From Nostoc sp. LEGE 06077 (GTDB lineage: Bacteria; Cyanobacteriota; Cyanobacteriia; Cyanobacteriales; Nostocaceae), in the NCBI RefSeq assembly GCF_015207705.1, contig NZ_JADEWI010000003.1:124001-188000 (forward strand): a DNA stretch of 64,000 nt, read 5' to 3'. Of the stretch, positions 27,152 through 37,489 are shown piece by piece. Every line of letters begins with the position of its first letter. The stretch's first letter is position 1. Both the position numbers and the translations under genes were made by a program. A model generated the notes under the pieces. The model did no database searches, was not told where the DNA came from, and worked only from the letters and a program-made list of their open reading frames with translations.

Positions 27152-30100
27152 TCAGCCTGTATTTCGCATTCCCGCTGCAATACCATTAATGGTTAACAGT
27201 GCGCCTCGGAGTAGTTCGCCTTTGCTGTAACGGGAGTGAATCACACCAGAGGTGGCTGTAGTATTTTTGGCTTGGCGTAGGCGCTTGAGTAGTGAAACCT
27301 GAATGAAACCTAGAGGGACAATTGTCCCGTTACGTAATTGTACTGAACGCTGTAATACAGGATCACCGTCCAAAAGTCGATTGTGTCCCGTAATTTTGAG
27401 GACAAAATCTCTGGTGAGATAGTATTCGCTGGCGATTTGCTCGAAAACTATATCGAATCGTTCTTTATCTTCTGGGTTGGATAGTTCCTGGACGTAGTGT
27501 CGCGCCATTTGCATATCGACTTTCGCCAAGGTCATTTCGGCTTTGGAAATCACCATTTTGAAGAACGGCCACTTCATATAAAAGTAGCGCAGTAATTTTA
27601 AGTGTTCTTCTGGTTCTTCATTTAAGAATTCTTGCAACGCTGTTCCCATACCGTACCAGGAAGGTAGCAAAACTCTAGTTTGTGTCCAGCTAAATACCCA
27701 AGGAATCGCCCGGAGACTGCTTAAATCTTTCTTCCCAGAAGGTCGGCGCGCTGGACGGGAACTAATTTGCAGCTGGCTAATTTCTTCAATGGGGGTGACT
27801 TGATTGAAAAAGTCGATGAAATCTGGTTGTTCGTAGATTAAAGCACGATAGTGTTGCCGCGATCGCACTGCTAGTTCTTCCATAATTTCGTTCCAAGGTT
27901 CGATATCATCAAACCCTGTCCGCAGTAAACTTGCTTGGATGACTGCGGTGGTGACGGTTTCTAAGTTGTATAAAGCTAAATCCACCAAGGAATATTTTGA
28001 GGCTAATACTTCTCCTTGTTCAGTAATTTTAATTCGCCCGTTAATACTGTGTCCTGGTTGGGCTAAAATCGCCTCATAAGCAGGGCCGCCTCCTCGTCCT
28101 ACAGAACCGCCGCGACCGTGGAAAATTCGCAAGTTTACACCATATTCTTCGGCAATTTTCTGTAATGATTTTTGGGCTTTGTGAATTTCCCAGTTGCTAC
28201 TTAAGAAGCCGGAGTCTTTGTTGCTGTCGGAATATCCCAACATGACTTCTTGCAAGTCGGGGGTGAGAACTGAGTGCGGACTTGATTCAGGTGTAGCCAG
28301 TCTTTGCTGAATATTTTCGTAGCCGCCAGCTAATAAAGCACGATATAAGGGAAGTTCAAACAGCTGGCGCATAATGCTGCGGGAACGCTGCAAGTCTTCT
28401 ACTGTTTCAAATAACGGTACAACTTGAACTGTGCCAACTGCAATGGCTGGGTCAAATAATCTGGCTTCTTTGGCTAAGAGTAAAACTTCTAGTACGTCGC
28501 TGACTTGACGACACATACTAATAATATAAGTTTGGCAGATGTTGACACCAAATTCTTGTTGCAGCGATCGCAAAATTCTAAAGGTTTCAATGACATCGTT
28601 GGTTTTCTCAGAAAATGGCAGTTCCGCTGGAATTAATGGCCGGCGGGTTTGCAATTCTGCGGTTAACCAAGTGACTCGCTGTTCTTCTGTTAGGTCGTCG
28701 TATGCTTGGGGTAATACTTGCAGGTATTCTAAAATTTCATTCAGCGCATCGGAATGACGGGTTGATTCTTGACGAATATCTAATTGTGTCAGGTTAAAGT
28801 CAAAGATTTCGACTTGACAAATCAGATTTTCCAGTTCTCGACAACTCAGTCCAGTTTCGCTCAAATTCCGCTGAATTAACCGCAATTCTGCCAAAAAGTC
28901 GGCTCCCGAACGGTACATAGGTGCATCTTCGTTGGTGGGAGTTTCCCGTTTATATAATGCTAAATTGCGATCGCGGGTATTTTCCAAACGTCTCAGTACA
29001 TAAGCCAGTTTCAAGCGATAAGGTTCTTGGCGATAACGCAACGCCAGGGCATCATATATATCACTTAAATGTGACTGATCTAATTCCAGAGATTCTAATA
29101 AATCTGGTAAAACATCACTCCAGTGCATGGATATACTCAACAATTCAATCAGCTTCTTTACTGAGTGAATATAACGCTCCAGTACCATTTTGCGCTGATA
29201 ACAAGCTGTCTTCCAGGTGATTTCTGGTGTGACTGATGGGTTCCCATCTCTATCGGAACCTACCCAAGAACCAAACGCACAAAAGTTTTTCCGAGGTGGT
29301 TCCAACCAATCAAAGGTTTTACTCAAAGCATACTTAAAGCGTTTATGCAGTTGAGGAATGCCATCAAATAATACTTCTTGGAAGTAGTGCAAGGCATAAT
29401 CTACTTCATCTAAGACTGTAGGTTTGAATTGATGGAGTTCATCTGTACGCCACCATAGGCGAATTTCTTCCAGCAGTTTTTCCCGTAACTCCCCTGATTC
29501 CCAAGGATAAGCACCAACACGATTTTCTACTGCATCTATCTGTTGCAGGAGGTTGACTACTTGTCGCTGTTTATCGCGGATGGTGTGACGGACGATTTCT
29601 GTGGGGTGGGCTGTGAATACCAAACGCACATCCAGTTGCGAAATTAGGCGTTGAATTTGTTGGGGTGGGACATTCAAATCGTAAAGATGGGGAAACAGAG
29701 TAGCAAAAGTACCTTTCTGTTTGTTGTGCATTTTGTTAACCCAATTTTTGGCTAACAAGTCTGAACCTATACCTGTGTTAACAAACGCATCATCTTCTTT
29801 GTCGTTGGAAGAGTAGCTACTATCAGAGACAGTTTCTGCATTCTTGGATTCTGTTTCGATTTCTGAATAGCGGGTTAATTGCTGCTTTTGTTCGTATTCC
29901 TGCTCTATGATGTTAATTAGCTGAAAATAGAGCGCAAAAGCCCGCGCTGCCCGAATCGCTTCATTAATATTCAGTTGTTCAATCAATTTCACTGCGGAGG
30001 ATGCTTGGTCGTTGGTGGCTTGTCCTTCTGGCGAACACAAATCGCGCAACTGCCGCAATAAATCTACCATTTTCTGTCCGCATTCTTGCCGCAGGACGTT

Positions 30101-30202
30101 CTCCCATAATTCTTCAACTATTTGGAGACGACGACGTAAAAATAGTTCTGATGCAGGGTAATAATTCGCAGCGTGTGACACAGAGTATAAAAGCGAACTC
30201 AT
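27152..30202 (-). CDS. ppc: phosphoenolpyruvate carboxylase
   Basis: A 1016-residue enzyme converting PEP and bicarbonate to oxaloacetate, the anaplerotic carbon-fixing step. Signatures are [18 protein letters not shown] (catalytic His), [48 protein letters not shown] and the C-terminal end MRNTG. A low-complexity Ser/Asp-rich insertion of about 40 residues lies near residue 130, before the conserved core. It is cytosolic. Length and motifs are as expected for cyanobacterial Ppc. Confidence 0.97.
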   Translation of the reverse strand: MSSLLYSVSHAANYYPASELFLRRRLQIVEELWENVLRQECGQKMVDLLRQLRDLCSPEGQATNDQASSAVKLIEQLNINEAIRAARAFALYFQLINIIEQEYEQKQQLTRYSEIETESKNAETVSDSSYSSNDKEDDAFVNTGIGSDLLAKNWVNKMHNKQKGTFATLFPHLYDLNVPPQQIQRLISQLDVRLVFTAHPTEIVRHTIRDKQRQVVNLLQQIDAVENRVGAYPWESGELREKLLEEIRLWWRTDELHQFKPTVLDEVDYALHYFQEVLFDGIPQLHKRFKYALSKTFDWLEPPRKNFCAFGSWVGSDRDGNPSVTPEITWKTACYQRKMVLERYIHSVKKLIELLSISMHWSDVLPDLLESLELDQSHLSDIYDALALRYRQEPYRLKLAYVLRRLENTRDRNLALYKRETPTNEDAPMYRSGADFLAELRLIQRNLSETGLSCRELENLICQVEIFDFNLTQLDIRQESTRHSDALNEILEYLQVLPQAYDDLTEEQRVTWLTAELQTRRPLIPAELPFSEKTNDVIETFRILRSLQQEFGVNICQTYIISMCRQVSDVLEVLLLAKEARLFDPAIAVGTVQVVPLFETVEDLQRSRSIMRQLFELPLYRALLAGGYENIQQRLATPESSPHSVLTPDLQEVMLGYSDSNKDSGFLSSNWEIHKAQKSLQKIAEEYGVNLRIFHGRGGSVGRGGGPAYEAILAQPGHSINGRIKITEQGEVLASKYSLVDLALYNLETVTTAVIQASLLRTGFDDIEPWNEIMEELAVRSRQHYRALIYEQPDFIDFFNQVTPIEEISQLQISSRPARRPSGKKDLSSLRAIPWVFSWTQTRVLLPSWYGMGTALQEFLNEEPEEHLKLLRYFYMKWPFFKMVISKAEMTLAKVDMQMARHYVQELSNPEDKERFDIVFEQIASEYYLTRDFVLKITGHNRLLDGDPVLQRSVQLRNGTIVPLGFIQVSLLKRLRQAKNTTATSGVIHSRYSKGELLRGALLTINGIAAGMRNTG

Positions 30203-30302
30203 ATTTGCTTCTCTTGTAAAGCCAATTACTGTTTACATTTTTGAACTTTGTGATTTACGCTCATTGTTTTCTATGAGCGATTTATTTTTTTAAGTATAAG
30301 TT

Positions 30303-30542
30303 TTAGCTTTTATTGGTTAATTCATCGTGATTAGGAAAGGGAAGAATCGGCAAGCGATCGCCGCGAAACAATTCTTCACTAGCTTGCCCGATAGATTCTA
30401 GGGCTTTTACGGTGAATTTTTCTGTGGTCAGCAGCAGTAGTATAGACGCTGTGCCTATTTCCAGGATAAAAGATTGGGGAATGCTAAACAAACCCAGATT
30501 TAGTCCGGGGTTGGGTGAAGATTGGGAGGTGATAGGAGGCAT
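30303..30542 (-). CDS. small hypothetical protein
   Basis: A 79-residue protein. A hydrophobic middle (FILEIGTASILLLLTTEKF) is followed by VKALESIGQASEELFRGDRLPILPFP, a segment I believe is conserved in cyanobacteria. It may be a peripheral or single-span membrane protein. Function is unknown. It is upstream of ppc on the same strand. Confidence 0.55.
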   Translation of the reverse strand: MPPITSQSSPNPGLNLGLFSIPQSFILEIGTASILLLLTTEKFTVKALESIGQASEELFRGDRLPILPFPNHDELTNKS

Positions 30543-30759
30543 TACTAATTTTTGGTTGTTGGCAAACGAGGAAAATGAAACGCAAAACTCAAAATCTGTA
30601 TGACTTGCAACGATATAAGACTATCTTGGCCTATTTTGCAAGCACAGAAGGTAACAAAAGTGTTAAAAAAAAACAGCAAAATGTGATAGACATTATGGTT
30701 CTAGTTTACAAGTGCAGGCAATACCCCCGAATACTCGCTTCCTGTAAAGTTAACTGCCC

Positions 30760-33700
30760 ATGAAAAAAGTACTACCAGATAGCCAGCAAACTTTAGTGCA
30801 ATGGGTAAGCCAAGCAACAGGGATTAACACTTTAGGGGTGAAAGTCCGGTTGCGGGGAAATGACCTACACATTCTTTGTGAAGCAATCGAGTGTCCTCAA
30901 CGCTGGCTCACTCTTTCTGATTTACTCCACGCACTCCAGCAAACTAATTTAGATGTCTTAACGAATAACGAACAACCCTCAATATACCAAGTATTGGTTT
31001 ATGGGCGAAAAAAGGGCGAAAATCGTCCCCAATGGTGCCATCGGGTGCATCTAAATCAATTAGATAAGCATTTAGAACAGGTAGAGCAAGCATTAAAAGA
31101 CGCGGAATCATCAAAGCCAGGCGGGGCGATGATTATCTCCAATGAGAGTTTAGCCCGTCGAGGCGACCCGAATGCGATCGCTCATTATCTGAGTGAAACT
31201 CTCAGTTCTTTGGGTGTGGGAGTCCAAGTCAAAATCAAGCCACACCAACCTAAAGACAAAAATCAAGCTCCGATAAATCGTTTATGGGTTTTTTGTCAAT
31301 CTGTCTATAGTCCTGATTCTTCATTGTTGGCAGAAACAATTGCCCAAAAACTCAGACTGTTAAAATTGACTGGCTATCAAGATGCAGTCATTACTTCCCA
31401 AGTTAGTGGGGAAACAAGTAATGATTGGGTATTGCGGGTAGATTTGACTCCTCCAGAGGTAATGCTCAAAGAATGGGCGCGTTGGGGAGATATACAAGCG
31501 ATCGCGCGGTTATTAACAGAAGTATTATTAGATTTTAAAGTCACTGTCCAAGCATCGCTTAAAGAATCCACTCTGCATCTTTTTTGCTCCCCTGCTTTTG
31601 ATCCTTTAGAAGATGCACCAGCACCCGATAAAACAAAATGTCTGGATATTATCGTATCCCATCTAGACGCGATCGCCCCCCAAGGAATTCTTGGCGCGAC
31701 TATTTACGGGCAAAGAACAGCCCAAAAGCAACCAGCTTGGATTGATTGGATCTCCTTACCTGCGGCGCAACACCCAGCCTTGGCTACCTCCGCCTTAGAG
31801 TTAGCAACTAACGGCGATGAACCAGCTACGCATTTTTTACTAGAACGCTTACTCAATACTGATTTAGAATGGCGCTTGAAAACAGGCGGGATTCGGGTAA
31901 TTTTACTCCGCAAAGGTGATTTACTGCACATTATGTGCGATGCGCCTGTATGTCCCAACCGTAAACAAGTAGCAAATAAAGTTACCCAGTTTGTCCGCCA
32001 GTTAAAATTACCGGGGATTACAGGGGTCAGAGTTTACGGTCGTCGTGCGGGGAATAAAGAACCTGTTTGGCATCATGGCGTAGATTTTTTACAGCGCCAA
32101 CGTTTAGTCCCCGAAGCGACTCCAGAGTTTGCGGCGACTTCTGAATATGTGGGGGAACTGATTGTTAAAGATGGTCAAGAACCCATCTTTCGCCCTGATT
32201 TAACCTCAGAAGAAGTTCAAAATTTTGTCACAGAAGTAGCGCGAGATTGGATTGTTACAACCACCACAACATTTAAAAATTTCCTCTTAGGCACACAAAT
32301 ATTTACAGAAGTCGGCCAGTCAACCGCCGCAGATCCAGATTTACAAGGTGGACTAAAAGTTGCTTTGGTTTGGGGAACATTGGGATTGTTACTCACACTC
32401 CAAACCGATTGGATTAGTGGTCAACTGATCACGCGAACATTACCACATAAACAACCACTGACTAATGTGGCTGCTTCATCTGCGGAAAAACAGCCGCCTG
32501 TACCAGCAAAAGTCAAACATCCAGAAAAATTAGAATTATTGACTAGTTCATCTGGGCAAAAATTATCAGGTTCAAAAAATTCTGCCTTCAATGCTTCTGG
32601 GTTTACTGTAAATGAGGATGATCCTGCATCGACAACTTTAACAGCCGCACCATTAAAAGAAAAAGCCACAGCATCGGCAATTTTATTAGCGGCGCGATCG
32701 CAAATGCCAAGTTTTAATGCGAGGCAATTAGATGAGCAACTAGCTTTGTATAGGCAACAATTAAATATTAAAGGAAATCCACCCGATATCTTAATTATTG
32801 GTTCTTCGCGGGCTTTGCGCGGAGTTGATCCAGCGGCGTTAGCCAAAGCTTTAGCAAAACAGGGATACCCCAATATTGATGTATTCAACTTTGGTGTCAA
32901 TGGTGCCACAGCGCAAGTTGTCGATTTTATTATTCGCCAAGTTCTAGAACCTAAAGAACTGCCAAAAGTAATTCTTTGGGCGGATGGTTCTCGCGCTTTT
33001 AATAGTGGTCGAGAAGATATCACCTTTAATGCGATCGCTGCTTCTCAAGGTTATCAAAAAATCTTAGAACAAGACCAAAATATCGCGGCTGATGCAGAAG
33101 CTAATAAAAACCCGGCACAATCATCAGAGAAACCAAAAACTGAGAAAAAGGCAGATGAAATTACTAATTACCAAGCTATCAATAATGGTTTAAATCAGAT
33201 TTTAGCTACTTTTTCTAGTAGCTATCAAAACCGCAACCAGCTTAAATCCTTGCTGCATCAGCAATTCGATAGTTTGCCATTAATTAGCGATCGCAATTCC
33301 CCAGAAACCCCCGCAACAGAATCTATTTCTGAGAGTTCCGAAGATGAAACTTCTCTCCAAGCAGTTGATTTTGATGGTTTCTTACCTTTATCGATCCGGT
33401 TTAATCCGGCTCGATACTATCAAAAACATCCCAGAGTTACTGGCAATTATGACAACGACTACAAATCATTCCAAATAGAAGGTAAACAAGACACAGCCTT
33501 CCAAGAAGTTTTGCGGTTTACTCAGTCTCAACAAATTCCTCTGGTATTTATTAATATGCCTCTCACCGCCGAATATTTAGATCCAGTCCGCAAAAAATAT
33601 GAGCAAGAATTTCAAAAATATATGATTCGTTTAGCAACCAATCCTAATTTTATTTATCGAGACTTTAGCCAACTTTGGCCAAGAACTAATGACTATTTTT

Positions 33701-33789
33701 CTGACCCCAGTCATCTTAACCGCTTTGGTGCTTACGAAGTTTCCAAAAAACTAGCGATCGACCCTGTGATTCCTTGGCCGACCAAATGA
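30760..33789 (+). CDS. DUF1574 protein with SGNH-hydrolase-like C-terminus
   Basis: A 1009-residue protein. Residues 1-480 contain several repeats of a small domain (LRGNDLHILCEA, LRKGDLLHIMCDAP, VLVYGRKKGENRPQW). A hydrophobic span lies near residue 530 (VALVWGTLGLLLTLQTDW), and a Pro/Ser-rich linker follows. The C-terminal part starts at ILIIGSSRALRGVDP and ends with DPSHLNRFGAYEVS, the GDS-like and DxxH blocks of SGNH/AlgX-AlgJ-like acyl-transfer proteins. It is followed 69 bp later by an MBOAT gene, a pairing typical of exopolysaccharide O-acetylation. The function is inferred from this pairing. Confidence 0.8.
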   Translation: MKKVLPDSQQTLVQWVSQATGINTLGVKVRLRGNDLHILCEAIECPQRWLTLSDLLHALQQTNLDVLTNNEQPSIYQVLVYGRKKGENRPQWCHRVHLNQLDKHLEQVEQALKDAESSKPGGAMIISNESLARRGDPNAIAHYLSETLSSLGVGVQVKIKPHQPKDKNQAPINRLWVFCQSVYSPDSSLLAETIAQKLRLLKLTGYQDAVITSQVSGETSNDWVLRVDLTPPEVMLKEWARWGDIQAIARLLTEVLLDFKVTVQASLKESTLHLFCSPAFDPLEDAPAPDKTKCLDIIVSHLDAIAPQGILGATIYGQRTAQKQPAWIDWISLPAAQHPALATSALELATNGDEPATHFLLERLLNTDLEWRLKTGGIRVILLRKGDLLHIMCDAPVCPNRKQVANKVTQFVRQLKLPGITGVRVYGRRAGNKEPVWHHGVDFLQRQRLVPEATPEFAATSEYVGELIVKDGQEPIFRPDLTSEEVQNFVTEVARDWIVTTTTTFKNFLLGTQIFTEVGQSTAADPDLQGGLKVALVWGTLGLLLTLQTDWISGQLITRTLPHKQPLTNVAASSAEKQPPVPAKVKHPEKLELLTSSSGQKLSGSKNSAFNASGFTVNEDDPASTTLTAAPLKEKATASAILLAARSQMPSFNARQLDEQLALYRQQLNIKGNPPDILIIGSSRALRGVDPAALAKALAKQGYPNIDVFNFGVNGATAQVVDFIIRQVLEPKELPKVILWADGSRAFNSGREDITFNAIAASQGYQKILEQDQNIAADAEANKNPAQSSEKPKTEKKADEITNYQAINNGLNQILATFSSSYQNRNQLKSLLHQQFDSLPLISDRNSPETPATESISESSEDETSLQAVDFDGFLPLSIRFNPARYYQKHPRVTGNYDNDYKSFQIEGKQDTAFQEVLRFTQSQQIPLVFINMPLTAEYLDPVRKKYEQEFQKYMIRLATNPNFIYRDFSQLWPRTNDYFSDPSHLNRFGAYEVSKKLAIDPVIPWPTK

Positions 33790-33858
33790 GTGCTGAGTGC
33801 TGAGTAAAAAACTTTTCCCCTGCCCTCTGCCTCATTCCTGATAATAAATAACTAAAAT

Positions 33859-35358
33859 ATGAACTTTATATCAATTTCCTACGGCATATTTTTACTGAGT
33901 ATATTAGGCGTTTACTGGACTGTCACCGAACAAAAATGGCGCTTATGGACTTTATTAGTTGCCAGCCTAGCTTTTTATGCTTCTTGGAGTGTTCAATACA
34001 TTCCACTTTTATTAACATTGACCTTTATTAACTTTCGTTTGGGGAGAGAAATAGGCAAAAATACTTCTCCTGGTGAGCATAATCTTGATTGGAAGATTTC
34101 TAATGAAGAATGGCAGTATGCCAATGCCGATTGGGGTAGTCGCCGACTGAAATTATTATGGCTTGGTGTCACATTAAATGTTTTATTACTGCTAGGTTTT
34201 AAGTATATTTCGCCGATATTAAACTTAGTTTTTCCTATTCCTCTAAATTCCCCAGAGACATCTTTTAAAATAATTGCTCCTTTAGGAATTTCGTTTTTTA
34301 CTTTTGAGTGTATTGCTTATTTAATCGATGTGTATCGTGGCGCTCCTGCTACTGATAATTTTCTGAAATTTGCCACATACAAACTCTTTTTTGCTAAATT
34401 AATTTCCGGCCCAATTACGCGTTATCATAACTTAGCAACTCAGGTAAATACACTCCAATTTCCCACCGCTGAGAGAGTCGCTGAAGCCTTATGGTTAATT
34501 GCTAGAGGTGCAGTTAAAAAAGGTTTATTGGCAGATAATTTAGGGATATTTGTAGATTTATGCTTTGGCAATTTGCAACGAGCCGGTAGTAGTGACCTAT
34601 GGTTAGCAACTTTCGCTTATGGTTTGCAATTATATTTAGATTTTAATGGCTACGTAGACATTGCCCGTGGCACAGTTTTGCTATTTGGTTTAGTTCTCCC
34701 AGAAAATTTTGATTTTCCTTATTTCAGTACTAGCATTGCCGATTTTTGGCGGCGCTGGCACATGACTTTAGGTGATTGGTTACGTAACTATGTCTACTTT
34801 CCTTTAGGTGGTTCTCGCAGTGGTTTGATGCGTACCTGCTGGAATTTATTTATTGTGATGGTGATTGCTGGTATTTGGCATGGTTCTGCTTGGGGGTTCT
34901 TTGTTTGGGGGATTCTCCACGGAATTGCTTTAGCTGTTCATCGCCTTACAGATGATTTGAGCGATCGCCATGAAAAATTAGCACAATTCTGGCAAAATCC
35001 TCTAGGTGTAGTTATTGCTTGGCTGTTAACTCAGTTGATGGTTTTTACATCGTGGATTTGGTTCCGCTTACCAAATCTTCAAGATTCTTCTCTAGTACTT
35101 CAACACCTTTGGGGTCACACCGCTGATGCACAATTTGCCCAAAAGGTATATGTAGAAGCTTTAACTATTAGCCCTTACCAACTCTCTTGGATGCTAGGTA
35201 TTTTAGCTGCTTTCATGGCTCTGGTCTACGCTTTGAACGGTCGATTAAAACTAGAGTTAAACTGGCCAATTAAGCTTGTCTTCGTACCCTTGTGCTTTTA
35301 TGTTGTGTGGTTACTAGCTCCTGAAGGCAGCTTACCTTACATATATTTTGATTTTTAA
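33859..35358 (+). CDS. MBOAT-family membrane O-acyltransferase (AlgI-like)
   Basis: A 499-residue polytopic membrane protein. It carries FKYISPILNLVFP, PLGISFFTFECIAYLIDVYRG (20 residues from PLGISFFT), SGPITRYHN, FSTSIADFWRRWHMTLGDWL and VIAGIWHGSAWGF, with the catalytic histidine at residue 341. These are the MBOAT hallmarks seen in AlgI and DltB. It probably passes an acyl group across the inner membrane to the upstream SGNH-like partner, for modification of a surface glycan. Confidence 0.92.
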   Translation: MNFISISYGIFLLSILGVYWTVTEQKWRLWTLLVASLAFYASWSVQYIPLLLTLTFINFRLGREIGKNTSPGEHNLDWKISNEEWQYANADWGSRRLKLLWLGVTLNVLLLLGFKYISPILNLVFPIPLNSPETSFKIIAPLGISFFTFECIAYLIDVYRGAPATDNFLKFATYKLFFAKLISGPITRYHNLATQVNTLQFPTAERVAEALWLIARGAVKKGLLADNLGIFVDLCFGNLQRAGSSDLWLATFAYGLQLYLDFNGYVDIARGTVLLFGLVLPENFDFPYFSTSIADFWRRWHMTLGDWLRNYVYFPLGGSRSGLMRTCWNLFIVMVIAGIWHGSAWGFFVWGILHGIALAVHRLTDDLSDRHEKLAQFWQNPLGVVIAWLLTQLMVFTSWIWFRLPNLQDSSLVLQHLWGHTADAQFAQKVYVEALTISPYQLSWMLGILAAFMALVYALNGRLKLELNWPIKLVFVPLCFYVVWLLAPEGSLPYIYFDF

Positions 35359-35758
35359 GCTAAAAATATCTCAATTAAACAACCTATTGTCATTTGTATT
35401 GACAAAGGAATAATTAACCTCTCAATGGAATAAATACCGCTACTCACATAATATTTTGATGAGATAATTTAAAATTAATATGTAAACTAATGTAAAGCTA
35501 TATAACTAGCGATCGCTTCAATAAAATTGATTGGATGTTGAAATAACTTAAAATCAGACAAAACCAAGCTTTTGATACCTTTGATGGTGGCTATAAATAT
35601 AACTCAAAACTTTACATTGAAGAAAGTAAATACACAAAAAATATTACAGAATATGAAGCCAAATGTCCGATGAAAGTAAATTCATGTAGACTAATTGACA
35701 ACAGGCATAAAAAAATTTGTCTGTCACATATTTAACGAAAAACAGCACTTATAAAACA
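35359..35758. promoter_or_regulatory. upstream region of psbA
   Basis: 400 bp of AT-rich non-coding DNA before psbA. It has TTGACA at 35695-35700 and TTGATA at 35572-35577, but neither has a well-spaced TATAAT box, so I do not assign a start site. One HIP1 site lies at about 35510. Confidence 0.4.
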
Positions 35759-36841
35759 ATGACCACAACCTTACAACAGCGTTCTAACGCTAACGTATGG
35801 GAGCGCTTTTGCGAGTGGATCACCAGCACCGAAAACCGCATTTATGTTGGTTGGTTCGGTGTATTAATGATTCCTACTTTGCTGGCTGCAACCACCTGCT
35901 TTGTAATCGCTTTCATCGCTGCTCCTCCAGTAGACATCGATGGTATCCGTGAACCAGTTGCTGGTTCCTTAATTTACGGAAACAACATCATCTCTGGTGC
36001 AGTTGTTCCTTCCTCCAATGCGATCGGTTTGCACTTCTACCCAATCTGGGAAGCTGCATCCTTAGATGAGTGGTTGTACAACGGTGGCCCATACCAACTA
36101 GTAATCTTCCACTTCCTGATTGGATGTGCTTGCTACATGGGTCGTCAGTGGGAATTGTCCTACCGTTTAGGTATGCGTCCTTGGATCTGCGTAGCTTACT
36201 CCGCGCCTTTGGCATCTGCTACCGCAGTATTCTTGATCTACCCCATCGGACAAGGTTCATTCTCCGACGGTATGCCTTTGGGTATCTCTGGAACCTTCAA
36301 CTTCATGATCGTGTTCCAAGCAGAACATAACATCTTGATGCACCCCTTCCATATGTTAGGTGTGGCTGGTGTATTCGGCGGTTCCTTGTTCTCCGCAATG
36401 CACGGTTCCTTGGTAACTTCCTCCTTGGTGCGTGAAACCACCGAAACCGAATCACAAAACTACGGTTACAAATTCGGTCAAGAAGAAGAAACCTACAACA
36501 TCGTTGCAGCCCACGGCTACTTCGGTCGTTTGATCTTCCAATACGCTTCCTTCAACAACAGCCGCCAATTGCACTTCTTCTTAGCTGCATGGCCTGTAGT
36601 CGGTATCTGGTTCACAGCACTAGGTATCAGCACAATGGCGTTCAACTTGAACGGTTTCAACTTCAACCAATCAGTGATTGACTCTCAAGGTCGCGTTATA
36701 AACACCTGGGCTGATATCATCAACCGCGCTAACCTCGGTATGGAAGTAATGCACGAGCGTAACGCTCACAACTTCCCCCTAGACTTAGCTGCTGGTGAAG
36801 TTAAGCCTGTTGCAATGAGCGCTCCTGCTATCAACGGTTAA
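35759..36841 (+). CDS. psbA: photosystem II reaction-centre protein D1, Gln130 isoform
   Basis: A 360-residue thylakoid membrane protein binding P680, pheophytin, QB and the manganese cluster. Key residues are all present: Y161, D170, E189, H190, H198, S264, H332, E333, H337, D342 and the processing site after A344 (LDLA/AGEV). Residue 130 is Gln, the mark of the D1:1 (standard/low-light) form as opposed to Glu130 in D1:2. The start is the [13 protein letters not shown] at 35759; the longer open frame from 35717 has no family support. Cyanobacteria carry several psbA copies. Confidence 0.98.
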   Translation: MTTTLQQRSNANVWERFCEWITSTENRIYVGWFGVLMIPTLLAATTCFVIAFIAAPPVDIDGIREPVAGSLIYGNNIISGAVVPSSNAIGLHFYPIWEAASLDEWLYNGGPYQLVIFHFLIGCACYMGRQWELSYRLGMRPWICVAYSAPLASATAVFLIYPIGQGSFSDGMPLGISGTFNFMIVFQAEHNILMHPFHMLGVAGVFGGSLFSAMHGSLVTSSLVRETTETESQNYGYKFGQEEETYNIVAAHGYFGRLIFQYASFNNSRQLHFFLAAWPVVGIWFTALGISTMAFNLNGFNFNQSVIDSQGRVINTWADIINRANLGMEVMHERNAHNFPLDLAAGEVKPVAMSAPAING

Positions 36842-36880
36842 TTTTCGAGAGAAGTTGTCAATCAACATCTCTAATTAATC

Positions 36881-36911
36881 AAAACGCTCTCCTGAAAAGG
36901 GGGCGTTTTTT
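36881..36911 (+). terminator. psbA terminator
   Basis: AAAACGCTCTCC followed by TGAAAA and GGGGGCGTTTTTT forms a stem with G-U pairs and a T-run, 40 bp after the psbA stop. Confidence 0.75.
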
Positions 36912-36980
36912 GCTTGTATCTCTGTATAAAATCGCTCTTAGCTTTCGGGTATCATAACTACAACGTAAATATTTAAATCA

Positions 36981-37442
36981 ATGGCTGCAAATAGAATCAA
37001 GGTTGCCAAAGATAAAGCCGAGTTAGTCAAATCTTTAGTCACATCAAAAGACACCACAGGGCCTTTTCAAACTTATGTAGAAGTTATGGTATTTGCTGCT
37101 GCTTTAGGTGCGAAGCATAAAAAGCGAGTTCCTATAGAAGGAATTGCTAAAGATATATCACCACTGCGGCAGGATTATTTTTCTAACAGTTTTGCTCTGT
37201 TAATTAATTTATTGGCTATTACTGAAAGCAAAGACATTAAGATTCTTAGTGAAGAGGATTTTGCTGACGAGCAACGTATCCATATTTTTGAAGAGTATGC
37301 AAATGGTGGACTAGAAATTATACAAAATGAACTGCGTGGAGCAGTAGATTATTCCGAGCGGCTTTTATTAATGCTTAGTTCTGAAAGATTTAATAATGAA
37401 GGTGAAGAAGAGGAATTCAACCTTAGCAAATTTCTCTTGTGA
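36981..37442 (+). CDS. Dnd system-associated protein 4
   Basis: A 153-residue protein. The block GPFQTYVEVMVFAAALGAKH followed by KKRVPIEGIAKDISPLRQDYF, the FEEYANGGLEII segment and the acidic tail match the small helical protein found with DNA phosphorothioation genes ('dnd system-associated protein 4'). Its exact role is unknown. It is the leftmost gene of the Dnd island and is convergent with the DGQHR gene. The family assignment is from memory of the conserved VEVMVFAAALG motif. Confidence 0.75.
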   Translation: MAANRIKVAKDKAELVKSLVTSKDTTGPFQTYVEVMVFAAALGAKHKKRVPIEGIAKDISPLRQDYFSNSFALLINLLAITESKDIKILSEEDFADEQRIHIFEEYANGGLEIIQNELRGAVDYSERLLLMLSSERFNNEGEEEEFNLSKFLL

Positions 37443-37489
37443 ATTACCTTCTGTTCAAGCTAAACAAAACTGAATTTTAGTATATATAT

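Noticed and set aside
32421-33023. 200-codon minus-strand frame inside the DUF1574 gene
   Set aside because: It is a shadow of the SGNH-like coding region, with no ribosome site or recognisable domain.
35690-35730. TTGACA as -35 box of psbA
   Set aside because: No TATAAT-like box at 16-18 bp; I left the start site open.
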